Of a DNA stretch of 64,000 nucleotides, positions 47,597 through 57,101 are shown piece after piece. Made by a program: the position numbers and the translations under genes. Numbering within the stretch: the first letter of the stretch is position 1; each line of letters starts with the position of its first letter. Below the pieces are notes generated by a model. The model did not search any database and had not been told where the DNA came from. It was given only the letters and a program-made list of their open reading frames with translations. Origin of the DNA: Brucepastera parasyntrophica (GTDB lineage: Bacteria; Spirochaetota; Spirochaetia; Treponematales; Treponemataceae); NCBI RefSeq assembly GCF_022376835.1, contig NZ_CP084606.1, positions 186,001 through 250,000 on the forward strand, in the 5' to 3' direction.

Positions 47597-48337
47597 TCAG
47601 CTTCCGCTGCTGTTATTATTGTTATTGCTGTTTCCGCTTCCGCTGCTGCTCACTTTTTTAAGCACTTCGAATGCCCTGTTCCGTACCGGGGTAACATAAT
47701 TGTAGTTATTAGCTATGCGGATAATTGACTCTATCATTCCAGCCTTGTTTGTTACTGTCGGAGCAAGTTTTTCATAGGCATTAAGAACTTCCAGCGCGAG
47801 AGAACTCGTGGGCAGTAGAATATCAAATTTCCTCGCTATCCAGTTAATCATATCAATGACTTCATCATTGTCATTGTAGCCAAGTTCTCCGAGACTTTTA
47901 ACAGCGGCCGATATTACGGTCGGTTCGTTATCTGCATACATAACGGTAATCAGTATATCCTTTGCCTCGGGAGTACCCATCTGACCGAGAAGTTCACAGG
48001 CCTTTCGCCGTATGTCGGGAAAGTTATTTATTGCTCTTCCGCTTTCGCGGATTACGGTACCGGTACCCTCTGATGCAAGCGATTTCAGGGCAGTCTGCAT
48101 TTCTTCCGTTTTGCGTCCGGCATTAACTGCATTTTCAATATACTGCAGCGCAACAAGTTTGGTATCCCTGCCTTCACTTGCGGCAAGTTCCTTTATAATA
48201 ACGCTCTCAACAGAACTGAGGTAGGCTTCCTCAACCGTCATAATCGAGTCGGTTTGCTGTTGTTGCTGCTGGGCTATAACGGTCCAGCCGGCCAAAAAAC
48301 AAATTGCACAGGCCAGAGTAAATGCCTTTGTCCGCAT
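47597..48337 (-). CDS. Exported HEAT-repeat protein with Gln and Asn tracts
   Basis: About 246 residues from the ATG at 48337. A signal peptide ends near GWTVIAQ, directly followed by six Gln. Helical repeats with the LGQMGTPEAKDILI and LGELGYNDNDEVID spacing are HEAT-like. The C-terminus is a Ser/Gly/Asn-rich tract. Probably a periplasmic scaffold; partner unknown. Confidence 0.7.
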   Translation of the reverse strand: MRTKAFTLACAICFLAGWTVIAQQQQQQTDSIMTVEEAYLSSVESVIIKELAASEGRDTKLVALQYIENAVNAGRKTEEMQTALKSLASEGTGTVIRESGRAINNFPDIRRKACELLGQMGTPEAKDILITVMYADNEPTVISAAVKSLGELGYNDNDEVIDMINWIARKFDILLPTSSLALEVLNAYEKLAPTVTNKAGMIESIIRIANNYNYVTPVRNRAFEVLKKVSSSGSGNSNNNNNSSGS

Positions 48338-48459
48338 ATAAATAACCTCCAAAATCAGAAAAAAATAACTTCAGTCTGTATAATATCACAATTACCGGTT
48401 AAAAGCTACCGAATAATTTCAAGGGAAGGAAGATTTTTTTAACAATGTTCTTAACAACA

Positions 48460-49044
48460 TTATTGATTCTTCGGGACCAGTTTCCAGCCGCTGTTTGTTT
48501 TTTCAAGGATATACACCGCCGCAAAAACATCCCTTGATATTTCCATAATTACATATACCCGGGTGGGAGAGACAAACTGAATATCATCGACGCGTACATC
48601 CTGCCGGGAAGGAACAAACACATATCTGAAATAATCCTGAAGATTTTTCAGCTTGATTCCTTTTGTGGGAAGACTCGCCGATACGGTTTCAAGGTTTGCC
48701 GGATTTGAGAAGGTTTGAATATATTCATCCGACAGATAAGTCAGCCACCGGTTATAATCCCTGGCCAGGGTTATTTTATTCAGGTTTTCAACAACTTCCT
48801 CTATTTCAGTCTTGGTTGTGGTAAACGTCAGCTTTGTAATGGTAAAGTTGTCAAACCGTGCAATAACTGCATCGTCACTTGCGTCCGAGGGGACATTCAC
48901 GGCCTGGCCTTCCGGGCCAAAAATAATCTCACTATCAGTAGGCGCAGCCGCTTCATTATCCGTAACAACGGACGCCGAATCGGTTACACAGGCTTGAAAA
49001 ATAAGAAACATTATAAATAACAGAGCAAAAACTATTCTTTTCAC
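48460..49044 (-). CDS. Lipoprotein of unknown function
   Basis: 194 residues with lipobox IFQAC at the end of the signal ([19 protein letters not shown]). The mature region has a Ser/Thr/Asp linker, then an alpha/beta region ([20 protein letters not shown]) resembling a small NTF2-like ligand-binding fold. Not a recognised named family. It is divergent from coaD. Confidence 0.65.
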   Translation of the reverse strand: MKRIVFALLFIMFLIFQACVTDSASVVTDNEAAAPTDSEIIFGPEGQAVNVPSDASDDAVIARFDNFTITKLTFTTTKTEIEEVVENLNKITLARDYNRWLTYLSDEYIQTFSNPANLETVSASLPTKGIKLKNLQDYFRYVFVPSRQDVRVDDIQFVSPTRVYVIMEISRDVFAAVYILEKTNSGWKLVPKNQ

Positions 49045-49157
49045 ACTCTTATTGTAATATCACTTTGCATATCAGTCAATGTTTTTACATTGTGAAACAA
49101 AATAGCCTCGCCCCGGACAGTAAAAATCCGGCTATGGCGGCGAACTGCCATTTTCTG

Positions 49158-49187
49158 TTGACGAATGTCTTTTTTGTCCTATATTGT
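49158..49187 (+). promoter_or_regulatory. coaD promoter
   Basis: TTGACG (49158-49163), 18 bases, TATTGT (49182-49187), six bases before the ATG at 49194: a leaderless arrangement. Confidence 0.6.
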
Positions 49188-49193
49188 GTATGT

Positions 49194-49670
49194 ATGGTAA
49201 AAGCTGTTTTTGCGGGTTCATTCGATCCGCCGACATACGGACACTACAATATTATCGAACGCGCCCGTTCCATTTTCAATGAGGTGCATGTTGTTGTTGC
49301 CGTAAATAAGGAAAAGAAGTATCTTTTTTCTGAGGAAGAAAGACTGGCGTTATTGACTGAAATTGTTTCACCCTGGCCGAATGTATCTGTCCGGTCATGG
49401 GATAACCTGATTGTTAAATATGCACAGGAACAAGGCGCGAAAGTCCTTATAAGGGGCGTACGCAATTTTGCCGATTTTTCCTATGAATTTGATCTCGCCC
49501 TGCTGAACAGGAGCCTCAATCCTGATATTGATACGGTTTTTATGTCTACCGATCCGGATTATTTTGTCCTTCGTTCAAGCGCCATAAAGGAACTCGCCGC
49601 ACTCGGCGGAGACGTTTCCTCAATGGTTCCGGAGCCGGTTGCGAAGGCCCTGTATGCAAAATACGGATAA
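49194..49670 (+). CDS. coaD: Phosphopantetheine adenylyltransferase
   Basis: 158 residues from the ATG at 49194. [20 protein letters not shown] holds the T/HxGH nucleotidyl-transfer motif and [20 protein letters not shown] the C-terminal ISS-like motif. It makes dephospho-CoA, which supplies the 4-phosphopantetheine carried by the AcpP encoded downstream. No Shine-Dalgarno precedes the ATG. Confidence 0.95.
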   Translation: MVKAVFAGSFDPPTYGHYNIIERARSIFNEVHVVVAVNKEKKYLFSEEERLALLTEIVSPWPNVSVRSWDNLIVKYAQEQGAKVLIRGVRNFADFSYEFDLALLNRSLNPDIDTVFMSTDPDYFVLRSSAIKELAALGGDVSSMVPEPVAKALYAKYG

Positions 49671-49714
49671 AAACGTTTTTTTATGACAAAACTAAAAAAA
49701 ATGTAAAAGTGGGC

Positions 49715-49743
49715 TTGACATATAAAATAATAACCGGTAATAT
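49715..49743 (+). promoter_or_regulatory. rpmF-acpP-rnc promoter
   Basis: TTGACA (49715-49720), a 17-base spacer and TAATAT (49738-49743). The start codon is 62 bases downstream, so this operon has an ordinary leader. Confidence 0.85.
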
Positions 49744-49804
49744 CTTTTTTATCTTTAATAATTTCTGGTTTAAATGCAGAAAATTTTATTATGCGAGGTT
49801 ATAA

Positions 49805-49993
49805 ATGGCAGTCCCCAGAGCAAAAACGTCAAAGGCCCGGACCCGCAGAAGACAGGGAATCAATATGAGGCTGAATGCTCCAACCCTGACTGAATGCGGC
49901 AATTGCGGTAACCTGATTCTGACTCATCGTGTGTGCCCGAAATGCGGCTTTTACCGTGGACGACAGGTAATTACACCCGAAAGCAACGGTTAA
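49805..49993 (+). CDS. rpmF: 50S ribosomal protein L32
   Basis: 62 residues. VPRAKTSKARTRRRQGINMR and the zinc-ribbon CGNCG...CPKCGFY are standard L32. It leads into acpP and rnc, a common link between translation and lipid metabolism genes. Confidence 0.96.
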   Translation: MAVPRAKTSKARTRRRQGINMRLNAPTLTECGNCGNLILTHRVCPKCGFYRGRQVITPESNG

Positions 49994-50019
49994 AATAAAG
50001 AGATTTTGAGGAGCGTATA

Positions 50020-50259
50020 ATGGACGAATTATTTCAGAAGATTCAAAAGCTTATTGCTGATAAGCTTGAAATTGATGAGTCAAAAGTTACACTTGATGCA
50101 TCATTCCGTCAGGACCTCGGTGCTGACAGTCTTGACACCTACGAACTGGTCTATGCGATTGAAGAAGAAATGGGCATCACCATCCCGGATGAAAAAGCAA
50201 ATGAATTTGAAACTGTCCGCGATGCTTATGAATTTATCAAATCGCAGCAGTCCAAATAA
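50020..50259 (+). CDS. acpP: Acyl carrier protein
   Basis: 79 residues, very acidic. DLGADSLDTYELVYAIEEE carries the Ser that receives phosphopantetheine. It shuttles acyl chains in fatty acid synthesis. GAGGAG precedes the ATG. Confidence 0.96.
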   Translation: MDELFQKIQKLIADKLEIDESKVTLDASFRQDLGADSLDTYELVYAIEEEMGITIPDEKANEFETVRDAYEFIKSQQSK

Positions 50260-50292
50260 GTAGTACAGCACTTTTTGTACGGAGGGCCGGTT

Positions 50293-51033
50293 TTGTTTCC
50301 TTTTCGCAATTCTTTGGCTGAGGAACGCAGACGGGCTCTTGTTTTTTTTCAAAAGCAGGCAGGACTCCGTTTCAGGGATACAGGCCTGCTTGATCTTGCC
50401 TTTCACCACCGATCCTTTTCAAACGAAAATACAAAACATGAACAGTCAAAATCAAGAATAAACAATGAGCGGCTCGAATTCCTGGGTGACGCCGTGCTCG
50501 GTATGGTAACTGCGGCCCGTCTTTATTCCCTTATGTCGGAATATTCTGAAGGCGACCTTGCTAAAATCAAATCCGTTGTGGTTTCCGAAGATACGCTGTC
50601 TGGAATAGCCCTGACGCTGCATGTAAACGAATATCTTGTACTCGGGAAAGGCGAGGAAATGTCCGGCGGCAGACAGAAAAAAGCCATACTTGCTGACGCT
50701 CTTGAAGCAATTATTGGCGCATTATATCTTGATTCCGGCTATAAGGCTGCTGAACATTTTGTTCTCAGTCTCATGAATCCTCAAATTCAGCTTGTTGTGC
50801 AAAACAGGCATGCAAGGGACCATAAAAGCCTGCTCCAGGAATATATCCAGAAAAAATACAAAACAGTTCCCAAATACACCCTGGTCAAAAAAACGGGACC
50901 GGACCATGACCGGACCTTTTGGGTAACAGTGGACGTGCAGGGCAAGACATACGGACCTGAAAGCGGAAAAAACAAAAAAGAAGCGGAACAGGCCGCCGCG
51001 GGAACAGCCTGCCGGTCGCTGTCACTTTACTGA
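50293..51033 (+). CDS. rnc: Ribonuclease III
   Basis: 246 residues starting at TTG 50293, supported by GGAGG at 50281-50285. The catalytic NNERLEFLGDAVLGMV lies near 55 and ADALEAIIGALYLDSG near 130; the C-terminal dsRNA-binding domain spans about 170-245. It cuts double-stranded RNA in rRNA and mRNA processing. The stop is one base from the convergent cca gene. Confidence 0.94.
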   Translation: MFPFRNSLAEERRRALVFFQKQAGLRFRDTGLLDLAFHHRSFSNENTKHEQSKSRINNERLEFLGDAVLGMVTAARLYSLMSEYSEGDLAKIKSVVVSEDTLSGIALTLHVNEYLVLGKGEEMSGGRQKKAILADALEAIIGALYLDSGYKAAEHFVLSLMNPQIQLVVQNRHARDHKSLLQEYIQKKYKTVPKYTLVKKTGPDHDRTFWVTVDVQGKTYGPESGKNKKEAEQAAAGTACRSLSLY

Positions 51034-51034
51034 A

Positions 51035-52388
51035 TTATTTTTCTCGGTATCTTTTTTCGTAAACAGCCTTTGCAATATCCGTCAGTGTTTCCCGGGAATT
51101 CAGTTTTGGGTCATCAAGAACCGTTTCAAACAATTCTGACAGTATCTTTCCTATTATCTGACCGGAAGGAATTCCAAGAGATATCAGATCATTTCCGTTA
51201 ATTGCAAGATCCTTCAGTGAAAACGCGTGATTTTCTTGTAATACCTTTAAAATACGGCGGCGGAATTCATCAATATTCTGCGGACAGCAGTTTTTTCCGC
51301 TTATTCCGCAGGAATCGGCATAGCGGAGCGCAAAAAGGTCTTCAATGGTATCTTCGCCGACCCGGACAATAAATCTGCGTACGGCGGCATCTGTCCATTC
51401 CGGCTCATAATGAAACATATGCTGCCTGATCAAATGGGTTACAAAACGGATTGTTTTGTGCGGAAAGCGGAGTCTTTCCATTATTTTTTCACATATTTCA
51501 GCGGAAACGTTCTCATGGTTATAAAAGGTATATACGCCGTTTTCTTTTTCGGCGCGGACCAGCGGTTTTCCTATATCATGGAATAATCCTGCAAGCCGTA
51601 TTTCAAGGACTGGCGGGCAGGCGTCACAGGTATAATACAGGTGGTCAAGAACATCAAAGCGGTGCATGCCTTTTTGCTCCACACCCCGGCAGGCAACAAG
51701 CTCCGGAATAAGCAATTCCAAAAGACTGGTACCTTCCATAAGGCGCAGTCCGATTGAAGGTTCCGGTGAAACAAGGATTTTTTCAAGTTCGTCCCTGATA
51801 CGTTCGCGGGCAACTTTTGCCGTTACCGGCAGGGCCGGAGGTATGGCATTCAGAGTATCCTGTTCAATTGAAAACCCCAGAGTGGCCGCAAATCTGACCG
51901 CGCGGAGCGGTCTGAGTCCGTCCTCGGAAAAGCGCTCCAGGGCCGGCCCGACTGTCCTGATTATTTTTTTTTGATGTCTTCACATCCATTAAAACAGTCT
52001 ACGATTGTTCCCGCAGGCAGTTCCGCCGCCATGGCATTCATCGTAAAATCCCGCCGGGCAAGGTCCTCTTCTATTGTTGCATTGTATGAAACAGAATCAG
52101 GCCTTCTGCCGTCGGTATAGCCTTTTCGGTGCGGAAGGTAGTACATTCTATCATCCGGCCCTTGAAGGGTATGGTTACGGTACCATGTTCTATTCCGGTA
52201 GGGATTATTCTTTTAAAGAGTTTCGCTACCTGATCAGGAGCAGCGTCTGTTGCCACGTCCCAGTCCGTCGCCTGTACGCCCCGGAGCATATCCCTGACAG
52301 CACCGCCGACAAGATAAATCTGGTAGCCTGCACCCGTAAAAAAGGCTGATAATTCCCTTAAAAGCGGATGGACCTGAATTTTCTTCAT
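51035..52388 (-). CDS. CCA-adding/poly(A) polymerase-family nucleotidyltransferase, two apparent frameshifts
   Basis: From the ATG at 52388 the head domain shows LVGGAVRDMLRGVQATDWDV, with the two catalytic Asp near residue 43. The frame breaks at TEK near 52123-52126 and again in the nine T at 51964-51972. One base at each restores a 451-residue protein, including RRDFTMNAMA and FHDIGKPLVRAE, an HD motif. An HD-containing CCA enzyme adds or repairs tRNA 3' ends, consistent with the lack of encoded CCA in the tRNAs here. Confidence 0.88.
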
Positions 52389-52395
52389 TCGGATG

Positions 52396-53247
52396 TTAAC
52401 GCAATGATTTAATGGTTTGCAGGGCCGCTGCGGAATCATCCTTTGCGACCGCAAGCAATTCAATAAGAGAGGGGTATTTGGAAATCAGTTCCCCCCACTG
52501 GGCAAGGCGTTCTATCTGGAGATAGTCATATACGGAATTTGCCGACTCTTTTGCGGCGATTTCAGCCAGCTGTTCCGACCGGGCCTTCTGGTATGTTGTA
52601 TATGTTTCAGACGCAATCGAATACTGGGAAAAATCGGGAATAACTGCTTCTTTTACCGACAGGGACACGAGTTCAAGCATTGAGTTGACCGCACTGGAAT
52701 TCTGCGCAATCGAATCGGCCCGGGAAGTAGGATCTAGTACCGACGACATATAGGTATCATAATCTGAAAATACGGAACCGATAAACTGACGGGAAACGGA
52801 GTCTGCCGCCGTACTGATGTTTTTTGCAAGCCAGTCTTCAAACTGGTCCTGGGTTTTGATACTGTTTTTTTCCACAAGCTCGGGCAGAATTTCCGGTTTA
52901 ACGCCGGCTGTGATGTCCAGGACAATCTTCCACGAAAAATCAGTATGGTCATTGAGCAGTTTGCTGTAAGTCTCGGCAAGAGGCAGGGTATCTGAAGTAG
53001 TAATTACCTTATTAACAGGCGCAGGGTCAAATATAATCAGCGTGGTATTTGTCGGAAGGAGCCGCTCCCACTGCCATCTGAATTCCGCCGGCAACACCGG
53101 TTTCGGATTGACCCCGCCTGTTTTCGATATCATCACGCCATAATGTCCGGCAGGAACGGCAAACTGTATCCAGCCGATAAAAAAAACAACAGCGCCTACG
53201 ATAATAAGAAAAATTATTGATATAAATGCTTTTTTTCCGCGTTTCAT
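52396..53247 (-). CDS. Membrane-anchored protein, possibly SPFH/prohibitin-like
   Basis: 283 residues with one N-terminal membrane helix (FISIIFLIIVGAVVFFIGW). The following AVPAGHYGVMISKTGGV is like the opening of SPFH (band 7) domains, and the C-terminal half is helical with Ala/Glu-rich coils. It may form a membrane-associated ring or scaffold. Eight bases lie between its stop and the cca start, so the two could be co-transcribed. Confidence 0.55.
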   Translation of the reverse strand: MKRGKKAFISIIFLIIVGAVVFFIGWIQFAVPAGHYGVMISKTGGVNPKPVLPAEFRWQWERLLPTNTTLIIFDPAPVNKVITTSDTLPLAETYSKLLNDHTDFSWKIVLDITAGVKPEILPELVEKNSIKTQDQFEDWLAKNISTAADSVSRQFIGSVFSDYDTYMSSVLDPTSRADSIAQNSSAVNSMLELVSLSVKEAVIPDFSQYSIASETYTTYQKARSEQLAEIAAKESANSVYDYLQIERLAQWGELISKYPSLIELLAVAKDDSAAALQTIKSLR

Positions 53248-53365
53248 ATTTTCACACCATCTTTACGTGTCTCTGCGATTATTCCTGTATAAAAAACCGC
53301 AGGTCCCTGTTGTAAGTTCCACATTCATTGTATATTATTTTCTATAAGGAGTATACATTTTTTTT

Positions 53366-53713
53366 ATGAGTCAGAAAAGCCGAAAACAACTGACTGTCCG
53401 CTTTTTATACCGGCTGGAGCTTTTTTTAACCGTTTTTTCCATTTCTCTTGCCGTTTTTTTCTACTTCGGCAATACCCAGGAATTCCTTGATATAACCCAG
53501 CTCGTTATTCTGAGAATAATATCATTTTCAACTCTTGTAGCCCTTATGGTCAATATCTTTCTGCTGGTGCAGGAAGTAACCCTCGCTATCGTAAACAAAA
53601 CCAGACACCTGTATTATATTATTCAGACGCTCGTATGTTTTTTCTGTCTTATCATTGATTTTGCACTGGCCTTTATTTCCCGCCTGCTCATTATGTTATC
53701 AGCCGGTATGTAG
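53366..53713 (+). CDS. Small integral membrane protein
   Basis: 115 residues with three hydrophobic segments (near 15-35, 45-65 and 85-110) and no recognisable motif. AAGGAG lies before the ATG. Function unknown. Confidence 0.65.
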   Translation: MSQKSRKQLTVRFLYRLELFLTVFSISLAVFFYFGNTQEFLDITQLVILRIISFSTLVALMVNIFLLVQEVTLAIVNKTRHLYYIIQTLVCFFCLIIDFALAFISRLLIMLSAGM

Positions 53714-53747
53714 CGGATTTGTTTCCGTCTTTACTGAATTGAGAAAA

Positions 53748-53810
53748 TTATAGTCAAATAATCTGAATTATTTGACTATTTCAGATTGTAAGTTTTTCTG
53801 ATATTAGGAA
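53748..53810 (+). repeat. Intergenic palindrome family A, copy 2
   Basis: AGTCAAATAA (53752-53761) and TTATTTGACT (53768-53777) form a perfect hairpin with a different loop from copy 1, followed by the shared TTTCTGATAT stretch. It ends six bases before the pyrophosphatase-like start and lacks the right half. Confidence 0.85.
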
Positions 53811-53815
53811 TATGT

Positions 53816-54338
53816 ATGAAATATGATGGGTTATTCTGGAATTCACTGGAAAAATTAATAAGTGAAAACGAGATAATAATTGACAGACCGAAGGGCAGCC
53901 GTCACCCGAAATATCCGGACCTGATTTATCAGGTTGATTATGGATATATAACCAATACCAGGTCCATGGATAATAATGGCATAGATATTTTTGTAGGTAC
54001 CGCCGGTAACGGGAAAATTGATGCTGTTGTCTGTATAATAGATTTGCTTAAAAAGGATTCCGAAATAAAATACCTCGCCGCAGAGCAACGAGGTATTTTT
54101 CTCTCCTGTGGAATTGGTCTCGGGTTTAATACCATGGAACTTACAAAAACTAACGTTTTTGTAAAAACCACGCAGAGCAGGCAAACCTTCGGTCTGGGGT
54201 ATTAAACCCTCGCCTCGAATAAAAATTCTGATAGGATGCAGTGAAGAAGAAAAACTAAAAGTATATAATCTGCTGAATCAGTCGGAATATATGAAAGCGA
54301 TAATGATAGAACGGGCCGGAAATTCGTATGAAGAATAA
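53816..54338 (+). pseudogene. Inorganic-pyrophosphatase-like gene broken by a 147-bp insertion
   Basis: The first 85 residues (DRPKGSRHPKYPDLIYQVDYGYI...GIDIFVGTAG) resemble small pyrophosphatase-like proteins. After DSEIK the frame enters unrelated sequence and ends at 54205. Removing bases 54071-54224 (the insert plus one 7-base duplication) gives an exact continuation, KILIGCSEEEKLKVYNLLNQ, and a 122-residue protein ending at 54338 in frame. This shows the insertion is recent and the gene is inactivated. The activity itself is inferred. Confidence 0.8.
54071..54217. mobile_element. Short inserted element (147 bp) with 7-bp target duplication
   Basis: Flanked by AATAAAA at 54064-54070 and 54218-54224. 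The left end is a hairpin TACCTCG/CGAGGTA with loop containing CGCAGAGCA (54079-54087). A second module with the same CGCAGAGCA (54171-54179) and a GGTATT end lies at the right. It encodes no protein, so it would need a transposase supplied in trans. Confidence 0.8.
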
Positions 54339-54400
54339 CTGTATCGGGATTAAGCGGGTCCGGGATGTACCGTACTGATATAATCCTGTCCGGTCCAGTG

Positions 54401-54425
54401 AAAGACACGCCGGCTGTCTTTTTTT
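54401..54425 (+). terminator. Terminator after the pyrophosphatase-like gene
   Basis: AAAGACA (54401-54407) pairs with TGTCTTT (54415-54421), followed by a T tract to 54425. Confidence 0.85.
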
Positions 54426-54544
54426 ACTGTAAATAACCCTGACTTATGATAGAATAGTGCTGAACTCAACGGCAGGGATATCAGACAGTTTTTTATGAAC
54501 TGGCCGTAATCCTGAAAATAAATAGTGTAAACAGGGAGATTGTT

Positions 54545-55275
54545 ATGGTAGTACTGGGAATAACCGTATTTTTTACAATTATATCTTTTTTTGCACGGTC
54601 ACAGCGGTAATTTTGCTGGTACTGGCTGAAATGCAGAAAAAAGAAGACAAGAAAAAGCCCCGGGCAATTTTCCTTATTGTTTCTTTTGTCTTGTTTATAG
54701 GATTCGGTGTAGCCGCAGCCTTTCTCACAACGTCCATGGTTTCGGAAAGATTTCTGGGAAAGACAAAAGAGACTCCGAAAACCGGCAAGGAACAGATAGA
54801 AGATTTTATCTCATCTCCTGACAGATATGAGATACTTGATGAGGCCGGAAATCTGCTTTCACTCGGACTTGTTTCCACTATTTCAAATTTCGAAAAAAAC
54901 TGGGATAAAAAGCTTCTTGAAAATTTCGAAAGAGTAACAATCAGTATCAGATCGGCGGAATGCGCTGAATATGAAACGCATAAAGATTATACCTTCGATA
55001 TTCTTCTCGATAACGCCAATCCTCTGGAACGCAAGATGTATTTTCACGACCTGGTCAATAATAAATATCTCCTCGCAGGCGATGATGACTACCGTGTGTA
55101 TGCGGTAAAAACCCAGAACTACAATGACTCTGTTATTCCGGCAGGGAAGTCTCTCCGGACCATTACGGTTTCAGTACCGCCGGAAATTACGCTTACTCAT
55201 TTAAGGTTTATGCATGAAACTATTCCGATTGACAGCGAGACACTAATAATCAGAGAGGGCAGTGACGAGCCGTAG
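54545..55275 (+). CDS. Membrane protein with exported domain, apparent frameshift
   Basis: The ATG at 54545 follows GGGAG. One extra T in the run of seven at 54586-54592 gives 243 residues: a membrane helix (near 2-27), a basic loop (KKEDKKKPR), a second helix (LIVSFVLFIGFGVAAAFLT), then an exported region of about 170 residues rich in beta structure. No family recognised. Confidence 0.65.
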
Positions 55276-55318
55276 AAAAAGTACGGACCGATTCACCAAT
55301 ATAAACGGGGAAGTAAGG

Positions 55319-55771
55319 ATGAAACGAAAAATATTCGCGGCAGTAATTATGAGCTTCTGTCTGTTTTCCGGCTGTATCGGGGGGAGCAAAATATCAAGAA
55401 ATGAAGCCCTGGCTTTTTATGGATGCCTTTTTTGAAACAGTAAAATTGCAGGATTTCCGGTTGCTTGCGCCCTATTATTCCGAATCATTTTTCAGTTCAA
55501 CTTCGGAAGAAGAGTTTGCAGAAAAATTTACTACAACCGGTATTATTCTTGGCCCTTACTTTCAGCCGAACTGGAGTCATGGTCAATAAATTCGGTAGCA
55601 AGCACCTCAGGATCCGGTACATATTTTACCTTTATCTACAAAACAAGATATGAAAATGGGCGGGCAACTGAAAAATTTGTGCTTTTTGTGCCCAGGGGTT
55701 CGGAGGAAATAAAAATTACCAGCCATGATTATACGTCAGAGGCCCTTTCAAACATACAGATTTCTGTTTAA
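55319..55771 (+). pseudogene. Degraded lipoprotein gene
   Basis: The ATG has AAGG upstream and a lipoprotein signal with lipobox FSGC. The frame breaks twice: at the six G at 55379-55384, where losing one base gives CIGGAKYQEMKPWLFMDAFF, and near 55568, where adding one gives QPELESWSINSVASTSG. The intact form would have 150 residues, with an NTF2-like middle (FFETVKLQDFRLLAPYYSES). The lesions are not in A/T runs and differ in direction, so true decay is possible. Confidence 0.6.
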
Positions 55772-55839
55772 ATAGAGATATTATGTCAAGGTTCTATGAA
55801 TATTTCATCCTGTGTATAGTTCATTACCGGAAGGATTAT

Positions 55840-55885
55840 GTTGATATCGTCCACTATCAATAATATAATTGTTGATATAGTCCAC
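55840..55885. promoter_or_regulatory. Pair of 15-base direct repeats (putative MarR operators)
   Basis: GTTGATATCGTCCAC (55840-55854) and GTTGATATAGTCCAC (55871-55885) are 31 bases apart, about three helical turns. The first covers the -35 and the second the expected transcription start of the MarR-GNAT gene, which suggests autoregulation. Confidence 0.7.
55841..55869 (+). promoter_or_regulatory. Promoter of the MarR-GNAT gene
   Basis: TTGATA (55841-55846), 17 bases, TATAAT (55864-55869). The start falls near 55876, which makes any start codon before it unusable from this promoter. Confidence 0.8.
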
Positions 55886-55906
55886 AATACTTATAGGGAT
55901 GAACTT

Positions 55907-56826
55907 GTGAATAGAGCGGATACCATAACAGATGTACGGGAGTTCAACAGATTTTATACAAAAATTTTAGGGTTATTGGATAAACATATTTTGGATTCCG
56001 GCTATTCTCTTGCGGAAGCCCGGATTATTTTTGAAATCAGCAGAACAGAACATTGCACCGCGAATCAGCTCTGTTCATTATTAGATATGGACAGAAGCTA
56101 TATGAGCCGCATAATCTCCAAATTGGAAAAACGTGGCCTTATCCTGCGTTCTGCAAGCAACTCTGATGGGCGCAGTATCGAAATCAGGCTATCGGATTCG
56201 GGAATTGGCCTGTATCAGCAATTAAGTGAACGTTCGAATGGACAAGTGGAAAAAATGCTGCAAACATTACATGACGCGGATTGCGAAAAAGTGATAGCTG
56301 CCATGAATACGGTAAAAAAATATCTGACGATTGCGGCCGCAGATTTACGTATACGCCCTTATGAAGAAGCGGATATTGAATATGTAATTGACAGACAGCT
56401 TTCATTATACGAAACCGAACGGCACTTTACGTCAGAAATATGGAAGAAATATATAACACAGGGTGTTTTGTCATTTGTTAATACATTTAGATCTGAAAAA
56501 GACTGTATGTTTATATTGGAATGCAATGGTAAACGGGCGGGGTGTGTTGCAATTAAAAATACAAAGAAAAATGCCGCTCAGCTCAGATATTTTTTCTGGA
56601 GCCTGAATTGAGAGGTTTGGGCGCGGGACAGCGGCTGCTGGACAAGGCGCTTGGCTTTTGCAGGGAAAAAGGCTATACGCATGTTTTCCTATGGACAGTC
56701 AGTATACAGGAAGCCGCAAGGCATTTATATAAAAAAGCCGGATTTAAAATAATAGAAACCAGAAAAAACTCTGATTGGGGTGTACCTGTTTTAGAAGAAC
56801 GCTGGGATATAGACCTTCAGCAATAA
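55907..56826 (+). CDS. MarR-type regulator fused to GNAT acetyltransferase, apparent frameshift
   Basis: GTG 55907 with AGGGA seven bases upstream is chosen because the promoter lies after the ATG at 55838. A MarR winged helix occupies about 15-140 (LAEARIIFEISRTEHCTANQ, LDMDRSYMSRIISKLEKRGL). An N-acetyltransferase domain follows (IRPYEEADIEYVI; ELRGLGAGQRLLDKAL). One extra T in the run of six at 56590-56595 joins the two frames, giving 306 residues. Such fusions sense a small molecule or modify one; the acyl acceptor is unknown. Confidence 0.82.
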
Positions 56827-56871
56827 TGTCATATTATCTTCAGCTAATCTGCCGCCAGCCGGTAAATAAAA

Positions 56872-56892
56872 AAGCCGCTGATACGGCGGCTG
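56872..56892 (+). terminator. Stem-loop after the MarR-GNAT gene
   Basis: AGCCGC pairs with GCGGCT around TGATACG. The following 200 bases hold a second hairpin (AGCTTAAAG/CTTTAAGCT) and the aroH promoter; no gene is visible. Confidence 0.5.
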
Positions 56893-57060
56893 GTTCCGGT
56901 GAAAAGTGAACAATTTCACTCCGCAAACACCTTTGTGGCGGTACTTTGGTAATCAAACTGTGCACCACCCCGGTTATCGCAAGCTTAAAGGGGTGAAACA
57001 CTCTCTTTAAGCTAATACAGTGAAGTTATCATTTATGAATGACAATATATAAAGATATTA

Positions 57061-57089
57061 TTGACAAATGAATTATGTCCCCCTAAAAT
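57061..57089 (+). promoter_or_regulatory. aroH-glgA promoter
   Basis: TTGACA (57061-57066), 17 bases, TAAAAT (57084-57089). The ATG at 57102 is 12 bases beyond the -10, leaving only about six leader bases and no Shine-Dalgarno. Confidence 0.8.
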
Positions 57090-57101
57090 AAATACAGAAT
57101 A

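Noticed and set aside
55838..55906. MarR-GNAT start at ATG 55838
   Set aside because: The consensus promoter and its repeats lie downstream of that ATG; GTG 55907 has AGGGA at the right distance.
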